A stretch of 11,247 bases of DNA, taken from contig JAZRXC010000005.1 of NCBI GenBank assembly GCA_045600025.1, positions 1 through 11,247 on the forward strand, in the 5' to 3' direction. Below are positions 7,301 through 11,247 of this stretch, piece by piece. Numbering within the stretch: the first letter of the stretch is position 1; each line of letters begins with the position of its first letter. Under the pieces are notes generated by a model. It was not told the origin of the DNA. It made no database searches and saw only the letters and a list, made by a program, of their open reading frames with translations. A program made the translations under genes and the position numbers. Source of the stretch: UBA3774 sp045600025 (GTDB lineage: Bacteria; Bacillota; Clostridia; Lachnospirales; Lachnospiraceae).

Positions 7301-8678
7301 TAGCAATGATCACTATGATAAAGTATATACAGACAAGATTAATAACACAGATATCAGTTTCACTTACGCAGCAGCAGGTTGCATGAGCGATAGCGAGTAT
7401 GGCGCAAGCGCTAATGTAAAAGGAAAAGGTCTCGTTGCACAGATTGAGAGCGATTCCGTTATACTTACATATTACGATGCAAATGGTAATGTCGTAGGCA
7501 CAGGCGCTGAGGTTGAGATTAAGGGCACTACTCCGGCAGTTACTCATACCATCACAGTAACTAACGGTGCGCACGGAACTATCTCACCGAGCGGCAAAGT
7601 TACCGTAAAGGAAGGCAGAACTCAGACATTTAAAATCACACCTGATGCAAAGTATGAGATAGATACAGTTCTGGTTGACGGCAAGTCAATTACAGTAGTA
7701 GGAAATACCTTCAAGGTTGAAAATGTTACCAAGGACATTACCGTATCCGTAACTTACAAAGAAGCACAGGGTCAGTCATATGAGGAAGCTGACAAGATTG
7801 CAGCCGGAGGCAAGTACATCATCGTATCTAATGGTTATGCACTTACCAACAATAACGGTGAGATATCCGCAACACCTGTATCTGTTGATAAAGACGGCAT
7901 CTTCATTACTAATGGCAATATATCATCAATGACATGGGAACTTTCATCAGCGGCAGGTACAGATAAGGCCGGAGACTATGTTATTAAGAACAACGGATAT
8001 ATGCTTTCACGTGTATCTGATGAGAGCGGCTCAACTCAGCCGGCTGAGATTACAACACAAGAAAAGTATAGCGATGCATCAACACTTCCGTATTTCCAGT
8101 GGAGTTATAAGAATGGTATCCTGAGCCAGATCGGCGGTCAGGACCAGAGTGCGACATTTGTAGTATATTACGATTCAAACAATGGCGCATTCTATACAGA
8201 AAATGAGGCATCACAGACCGTAACCTTCTATTCTGTAGAAGGATCCGTTGAACCTCAGCCCGGAGAAAATCCGACTATCGATATTAACTATGCATTGAAT
8301 TCAAAAGTTTCATTCAAAGACAGTGAGACACTTGTTATCGATTGCAGCAGAGCATGCTTTGTTCTTGCAAAAGATTCCGACGGCAATTATTCACGCATAG
8401 CAGCAACAAAGCAGGCCGATGGCACATACGCATATGATTTATCAAAGGTATCCGGAGACTTTAGTATAACGATAGGCCTCATGGGCGATATGGACCTCAA
8501 CGGTGAAGTCGACATGGTTGATGCAACAGCAGTCATGATGTCATGGGTAAATAACACAGAGCTGAAGGGCATTAAGTCATTTGCGGCAGATGTTAACGGC
8601 ACAGACGGTGTTAATATGGCAGATGCAACAGCAGTTATGATGTCATGGGTAAATAACACGTCACTTAATTGGAACTAA
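4341..8678 (+). CDS. Secreted multidomain metallophosphoesterase with C-terminal dockerin
   Basis: A 1445-residue extracellular protein. A basic 20-residue extension precedes a signal peptide (about 21-46, hydrophobic core LLSVVLSLVLILGLIP). Six beta-rich repeats of about 100 residues (48-697) are joined by acidic Pro/Glu linkers (EPEEP). Next come a Big2 Ig-like domain (about 698-771) and a calcineurin-like metallophosphoesterase domain (about 777-1050). Its metal and catalytic motifs are complete: D787/H789 in SDVH, D824 in SGDM, N862/H863 in GNHE, H934, and H983/H985 in GHNH. A bacterial-repeat domain (about 1065-1140, 'GAHGTISPSG...') and an unassigned beta-rich domain (1145-1303) follow. 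The C-terminus is a type I dockerin (1382-1441). There is no sortase motif or C-terminal membrane anchor, so retention on the cell would need docking. The substrate (nucleotide, phytate, phosphodiester) is unknown. The next gene starts 21 bases later with cohesin-like modules. Confidence 0.9.
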   Translation: MTLRREKIRGTSRRRQTTGTMKRKLLSVVLSLVLILGLIPMSVFGEGWTISTITPASSNSPKVDASIDVGDTLTVPIKNDSSSSDYNFTISFSDDSVASSNPTSIDIDHGVTKNIDITGLKSGKTTVTISNNNSKSERKATINLTVEEPEEGTVKITPTTYNPTVNAKVDVEGTLKIKVTNGSSSDYTFTVTSRDTTVATVSHASQLIAGKGFFEFTVTGVEEGKTVINISNNAENGERKGTINLTVGEYVEPEEPTATETIAIKATMNTPAKKEVNIDVDEILKIELETGSSSSDKTYESVSEAPDTAEVIFGAELKLAQSTKGNIYVKGIAKGKTTISIASTDNKCFAEITVIVGDYEEPEEPVAPTADKTVEITSNKNTTTKTESIGVGKILEIKLKNGSTGNSKSYANVSADPETAEVVFGGNFDLAKSAEGSVFVKGVKEGTTTITCTGSGSGDAYIAVINLTVGESTEPEEPVAPTADDTVKIVPNKTAEVSAKIGVGKTLEIEIENVSQADKKYTSVSEDSETAKVVFGGEIEIAANNGKGSVFVEGIKEGQTTITCTGTNTGGSTYTAIINLTVGESAEPEEPEEQEISVTPATNNPTVSAAVGEKETLKIEVKNGSENNKSYEFTVKSSDTSIATISPASKEIAAGDTAEFTVTGEKEGKTVITISNNNTEYGEQYERKATINLTVGKSVVLSDTSVKLPIGEKKTITATVIGSQDTVTWISSDTKVATVEDGEITAVAAGTATITAKLSETIYAECKVTVTDPAAPITTTYLAFSSDVHNGSGSVSSADRLNKWINTLAEKNDAPFDMMGFSGDMGPASGSSSSFWNEAQEVMDVVEGSKNVLNGGFYVCGNHEFNPGSYTHNANDTTKKYSDPGDYVEEDSYILYSMGARSGSENYSDADINALSSFLDSHSDFGGPIFILAHFPLHCYNNQSGESTTIHDGKAAAGSSKLIAALNSASDDYGLTIFFLWGHNHSGSNDHYDKVYTDKINNTDISFTYAAAGCMSDSEYGASANVKGKGLVAQIESDSVILTYYDANGNVVGTGAEVEIKGTTPAVTHTITVTNGAHGTISPSGKVTVKEGRTQTFKITPDAKYEIDTVLVDGKSITVVGNTFKVENVTKDITVSVTYKEAQGQSYEEADKIAAGGKYIIVSNGYALTNNNGEISATPVSVDKDGIFITNGNISSMTWELSSAAGTDKAGDYVIKNNGYMLSRVSDESGSTQPAEITTQEKYSDASTLPYFQWSYKNGILSQIGGQDQSATFVVYYDSNNGAFYTENEASQTVTFYSVEGSVEPQPGENPTIDINYALNSKVSFKDSETLVIDCSRACFVLAKDSDGNYSRIAATKQADGTYAYDLSKVSGDFSITIGLMGDMDLNGEVDMVDATAVMMSWVNNTELKGIKSFAADVNGTDGVNMADATAVMMSWVNNTSLNWN
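4482..6431 (+). repeat. Six tandem protein repeats of two classes in the dockerin protein
   Basis: Repeats begin near residues 48, 152, 259, 371, 483 and 593. Repeats 1, 2 and 6 share a core like 'SSDTSIATISPAS' and end in KTVITISNN...ERKATINLTV. Repeats 3, 4 and 5 share 'ETAEVVFGG' and 'GSVFVKGVKEGTTTI' instead. Both classes have a 'G-x-T-L-x-I-x-(V/L)-x-N-G-S' strand near the start, suggesting a common Ig-like or BACON-like beta sandwich. They probably act as a stalk. Confidence 0.8.
8484..8663 (+). other. Type I dockerin module (within the 1445-residue protein)
   Basis: There are two calcium-loop segments: D1383, D1385, N1387, D1391, D1394, and D1417, N1419, T1421, N1425, D1428 at loop positions 1, 3, 5, 9 and 12. 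Each is followed by the same helix, ATAVMMSWVNNT. Position 5 of the second loop is Thr rather than the usual Asp or Asn. Specificity positions 10-11 are Met-Val and Met-Ala. The two halves are 102 bases apart and share a 38-base block (8520-8557 and 8622-8659) with one mismatch. Confidence 0.85.
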
Positions 8679-8699
8679 TACACAAAGGAAGCATTTATT

Positions 8700-10466
8700 A
8701 TGAAAAAACTCAAAGCGATAATAAGCATAGTACTCTGTCTATTGTTAACCATGGGCTTGACAGTAAACAGCTTTGCTGCAAGCACTACAGGCATATCACT
8801 CAGCCTTGATAAGTCTTCAGCTGAAGCAGGCAATCTGCCTAGCACAGTTAAGATGACAGTTAGTACAAAGTCTTCAATTGTACCGGTATCTTTCAGTGGA
8901 GAAGCATATTCATCCGATTCAAAGATTACCATATCAAAAATTGATGACGGCGATAAAGAACTTACTTCAAATGTCAGCGAAGGCCGCTTTGCATGGATGA
9001 ATGGCAGTAACAGTAAGTCTGTAGATGAACTTGCTGTAATAACATTTGCTATTCCTTCAGACTTACCGGCAGGCACTTATACTCTCGGTGTACGCAATAT
9101 GAGTGCGCAGGATAGCACAGAAGCAGCTCTGCTTTCAGCATCATCGGCAACGACAACGTTCACAGTAACAGGCAGTTCACCGGTAAGCACTACAGGTATA
9201 TCACTCAGCCTTGACAAATCTTCAGCTGAAGCAGGCAATCTGCCTAGCACAGTTAAGATGACGGTTAGTACAAAGTCTTCAATTGTACCGGTATCTTTCA
9301 GTGGAGAAGCATATTCATCCGATTCAAAGATTACCATATCAAAAATTGATGACGGTGATAAAGAACTCTCAACAAACGTAAGCGAAGGCCGCTTTGCATG
9401 GATGAATGGCAGTAACACGAAGTCAGTATCAGAACTTGCCGTAATAACTTTTGCAATTCCTTCGAACTTACCAGCAGGCACTTATACTCTCGGTGTACGC
9501 AATATGAGTGCGCAGGATAGCACAGAAGCAGCTCTGCTTTCAGCATCATCGGCAACGACAACGTTCACAGTAACAGGCGGTTCATCATCTGTCAGTGTAA
9601 CCGGAGTATCATTAAACAAGTCTTCATTGACTTTGGCTGTGGGTGGATCTGAGACTCTGACAGCTACTGTTGCTCCCAGCAATGCAACAAACAAGAATGT
9701 AACCTGGTCAACTAGTGATAAATCAGTTGTAAAGGTATCAGACGGCAGACTTACAGCAGTAGCACCAGGCACAGCTAAGGTTAAAGTCACTACAGTTGAC
9801 GGTAGCAAGACTGCATCATGTGAAGTTACAGTTGTTGCTAAGAGCCAAGACGATATAGATGTAACCTCAGTAACACTTGACACACAGGCTGCTACGCTCA
9901 AAGTCGGAGAAACCCTGACGATTAAGGCAACCATAGAACCTGCGAATGCAACAATCAAGGATGTTGAGTGGAGCACGAGCGACAGTAAAGTTGCAACTGT
10001 AAAAGACGGCATTATTACCGCAGCCGGTGAAGGACAGGCAACAATCACTGTAACCACAGTAAATGGTGCAAAGACAGCGACTTGTAATGTAACAGTTGTA
10101 TCAGAGCAGAAAGACGAAAAGTGTGCACATGAGCATACTTATCTGGAAGGCGAAAAAGAAGCAACATGTGAAAGCAAGGGATACACCGGAGATACATATT
10201 GTAAGGATTGCGGCGAGTTGATTGCTGCAGGAAAAGATATAGATATACTTGCACATGAATATATCGATGGAGTATGTAAGAATTGCGGAGCTCCTGACCC
10301 CAATTATGTAGAACCGAAGGAAAGCAGCCCTTGGAGCTGGATTATCCCGGTCGGTGTTGGAGTTATCGCCCTCGCCGGAGGAGCATTCTACTATATGAAG
10401 AAGAAGACAGCCACTGGTGAGAACGAAGGAGATGGCAACCAAGAGGATGATATCCAAGAGAACTAA
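8700..10466 (+). CDS. Membrane-anchored surface protein with two cohesin-like modules, two Big2 domains and a Cys-rich module (scaffoldin-like)
   Basis: A 588-residue protein. The signal peptide (about 1-27) ends in NSFAA. Two 135-residue modules (about 28-158 and 163-293) differ at only five positions. Each has a strand pattern reminiscent of cohesins: 'STVKMTVST...VPVSF', 'ITISKIDDGD', 'GRFAWMNGSN', then 'LAVITFAIPS-LPAGTYTLGV'. Two Big2 domains follow (about 299-379 and 386-467), each with the 'WSTSD' signature. A Cys/His module has C475, H477, H479, C490, C501/C504, H519 and C526/C529 and looks like a zinc-ribbon. A transmembrane helix (about 546-566, WIIPVGVGVIALAGGAFYY) with a KKK stop-transfer and an acidic tail closes the protein. 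The ribosome binding site is AAAGGA near 8684-8689. Being next to a dockerin protein supports a scaffold role, but the cohesin fold is my inference; a generic adhesin stalk is the alternative. Confidence 0.8.
   Translation: MKKLKAIISIVLCLLLTMGLTVNSFAASTTGISLSLDKSSAEAGNLPSTVKMTVSTKSSIVPVSFSGEAYSSDSKITISKIDDGDKELTSNVSEGRFAWMNGSNSKSVDELAVITFAIPSDLPAGTYTLGVRNMSAQDSTEAALLSASSATTTFTVTGSSPVSTTGISLSLDKSSAEAGNLPSTVKMTVSTKSSIVPVSFSGEAYSSDSKITISKIDDGDKELSTNVSEGRFAWMNGSNTKSVSELAVITFAIPSNLPAGTYTLGVRNMSAQDSTEAALLSASSATTTFTVTGGSSSVSVTGVSLNKSSLTLAVGGSETLTATVAPSNATNKNVTWSTSDKSVVKVSDGRLTAVAPGTAKVKVTTVDGSKTASCEVTVVAKSQDDIDVTSVTLDTQAATLKVGETLTIKATIEPANATIKDVEWSTSDSKVATVKDGIITAAGEGQATITVTTVNGAKTATCNVTVVSEQKDEKCAHEHTYLEGEKEATCESKGYTGDTYCKDCGELIAAGKDIDILAHEYIDGVCKNCGAPDPNYVEPKESSPWSWIIPVGVGVIALAGGAFYYMKKKTATGENEGDGNQEDDIQEN
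8781..9578 (+). repeat. Direct tandem duplication encoding the two cohesin-like modules
   Basis: Copy 1 covers 8781-9173 and copy 2 covers 9186-9578, with a period of 405 bases (135 codons). The last 105 bases of each copy (9069-9173 and 9474-9578) are identical. The first 180 bases differ at about six silent positions. The middle (about 8962-9068 versus 9367-9473) carries most differences and all five amino-acid changes. Confidence 0.95.
10122..10307 (+). other. Cys/His-rich juxtamembrane module of the scaffoldin-like protein
   Basis: Residues 475-536 contain CAHEH, C490, a CKDC pair, H519 and a CKNC pair, in the 'TYLEGEKEATC...GYTGDTYCKDCG...DGVCKNCG' pattern. It recurs in large surface proteins of gut Clostridia. 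Binding of one or two metal ions is plausible; the role is unknown. Confidence 0.7.
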
Positions 10467-10495
10467 ATAATTAAATGCAATATTTGCAAAAAAGC

Positions 10496-10526
10496 AGAGG
10501 GAACGTCCACAAACGTTCCCTCTTTT
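10496..10526 (+). terminator. Intrinsic terminator closing the dockerin/cohesin-like operon
   Basis: AGAGGGAACGT at 10496-10506 pairs perfectly with ACGTTCCCTCT at 10513-10523 around a 6-base loop, followed by TTTT. It lies 30 bases after the scaffoldin-like stop codon. Confidence 0.92.
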
Positions 10527-10527
10527 G

Positions 10528-10536
10528 TGTTATAAT
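10528..10536 (+). promoter_or_regulatory. Extended -10 promoter of the cysteine desulfidase-type gene
   Basis: TGT-TATAAT is a perfect TGnTATAAT extended -10 element, one base after the terminator T run and 37 bases before the next start codon. No good -35 is visible; the position where it would lie is inside the terminator hairpin. Confidence 0.65.
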
Positions 10537-10572
10537 TAATAATGTCATTAGAAAGTTATAGAGGGCTTAAAA

Positions 10573-11247
10573 ATGGACAATTTCACTTTTATAAACATAT
10601 TAAAAGAAGAACTTGTTCCGGCAACAGGATGTACGGAGCCGATAGCGGTCGCTCTATGCGCGGCCAAAGCAAGAGAAATACTCGGGCAGGTGCCGGATTA
10701 TGTTGAGGTACAAGCAAGCGAAAGCATAATAAAAAATGTCAAAAGCGTAATAGTACCATTTACAAATCATACTAAAGGCATAGATGCTGCTGCGGCGATA
10801 GGCATAGTCGGAGGAAAAAGCGAAAAGCTATTGAATGTGCTTTCCGAAGTAACCGATGCCGAAATCGCCCAGATGAAAAAATTCTTAGCGACTGTACCGG
10901 TAAAATTAAGCCATGCAACGAGCGGACGGATGCTCGATATCGTAGTAGCCGTAAAAAGCGGTGAAAGCTATGCAAAGGTAAGAATAGCAGATTATCACAC
11001 GAATATAGTTTATATTGAGAAAAACGGAGAAATACTGCTTGATAAACCGCTTAATAAAGAAAGCTCCGATACAAGAACCGACAGAAGCGTATTAACTGTC
11101 GAGAATATATGGAATTTTGCCACTGGCGCTGACTGGAAGGAATTTAAGCCAATACTTGATCCCCAGATAAAATACAATATGGCCATCAGCGAAGAAGGCC
11201 TGAAAAACAATTACGGGGCAAATTACGGCAAGACGCTTTTATCAATA
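10573..11247 (+). CDS. UPF0597 / L-cysteine desulfidase family protein, 5' part
   Basis: The first 225 codons are in the window and the frame is open to the edge; the full family length is about 430 residues. The N-terminus has ELVPATGCTEPIAVALCAAK (residues 13-32). The GCTEP cysteine (C20) is a proposed Fe-S ligand in this family, which is related to the alpha domain of Fe-S L-serine dehydratases. Further resemblance includes IIKNVKSVIVPFTN, GIDAAAAIGIVGG and a later 'HATSGR' segment. Characterised relatives break L-cysteine into pyruvate, ammonia and hydrogen sulfide in the cytoplasm; whether this one uses cysteine or another amino acid cannot be told. GAGGG at 10561-10565 is the ribosome binding site. 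It has its own promoter and is probably unrelated to the surface operon. Confidence 0.88.
   Translation, partial: MDNFTFINILKEELVPATGCTEPIAVALCAAKAREILGQVPDYVEVQASESIIKNVKSVIVPFTNHTKGIDAAAAIGIVGGKSEKLLNVLSEVTDAEIAQMKKFLATVPVKLSHATSGRMLDIVVAVKSGESYAKVRIADYHTNIVYIEKNGEILLDKPLNKESSDTRTDRSVLTVENIWNFATGADWKEFKPILDPQIKYNMAISEEGLKNNYGANYGKTLLSI

Noticed and set aside
7224..7574. 116-codon minus-strand frame opposite the phosphoesterase domain
   Set aside because: It is antisense to the conserved metal-binding motifs, is Cys/Ile-rich and shows no domain pattern.
9482..10057. 191-codon open frame on the minus strand opposite the scaffoldin-like gene
   Set aside because: It is antisense to Big2-coding repeats whose codon bias keeps the opposite frame open. 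It has no ribosome binding site, and its C-terminal part is duplicated only because the sense repeat is duplicated.
1..11247. tRNA or rRNA genes, insertion sequences, integrases
   Set aside because: No cloverleaf, rRNA-like stretch, transposase motif or flanking inverted repeats were seen on either strand.

Overview
The window looks like a low-GC Gram-positive chromosome, most likely an anaerobic gut or rumen Clostridia/Lachnospiraceae-type organism. The signs are moderate-to-low GC, strong AGGAGG-type ribosome binding sites, intrinsic terminators with T tracts, a dockerin-bearing secreted protein, Big2 (bacterial Ig-like) surface domains, a Cys-rich 'zinc-ribbon' module before a single membrane anchor, and a UPF0597/L-cysteine desulfidase-type enzyme. 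The taxon is inferred from gene content and was not tested. Every gene I support is on the + strand.

Region 1 (about 1-2830) is a patchwork of small genes and gene remnants. It holds the last 28 codons of a winged-helix protein, a cysteine-rich DUF5714-type protein, a 3' remnant of an alpha/beta hydrolase, and a PAP2-type membrane protein whose ATG-initiated frame is broken by a stop at codon 6. An XRE regulator with a membrane-spanning C-terminal half follows one base later, then a TfoX N-domain protein with a clear terminator. Region 2 (about 2830-4120) holds a short orphan open frame followed by a terminator, then a monocistronic D-2-hydroxyacid dehydrogenase with its own terminator.

Region 3 (about 4120-10530) is the notable part: a two-gene extracellular operon preceded by a leader with an 11-G homopolymer. 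The first gene (1445 aa) is secreted and runs six beta-rich repeats, a Big2 domain, a complete calcineurin-like metallophosphoesterase domain, a bacterial-repeat domain, an unassigned beta-rich domain and a C-terminal type I dockerin. The second gene (588 aa, 21 bases downstream) is secreted and membrane-anchored. It carries two almost identical 135-residue modules that I read as cohesin-like, two Big2 domains, a Cys/His-rich module and a C-terminal transmembrane segment. The simplest reading is a miniature cellulosome-like pair in which the anchored protein displays receptor modules that dock the secreted phosphoesterase on the cell surface. The dockerin and phosphoesterase are well supported by motifs; the cohesin identity and the pairing are inference.

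Region 4 (about 10530-end) starts with an extended -10 promoter just past the operon terminator and contains the first 225 codons of a UPF0597/L-cysteine desulfidase family gene that runs off the window.
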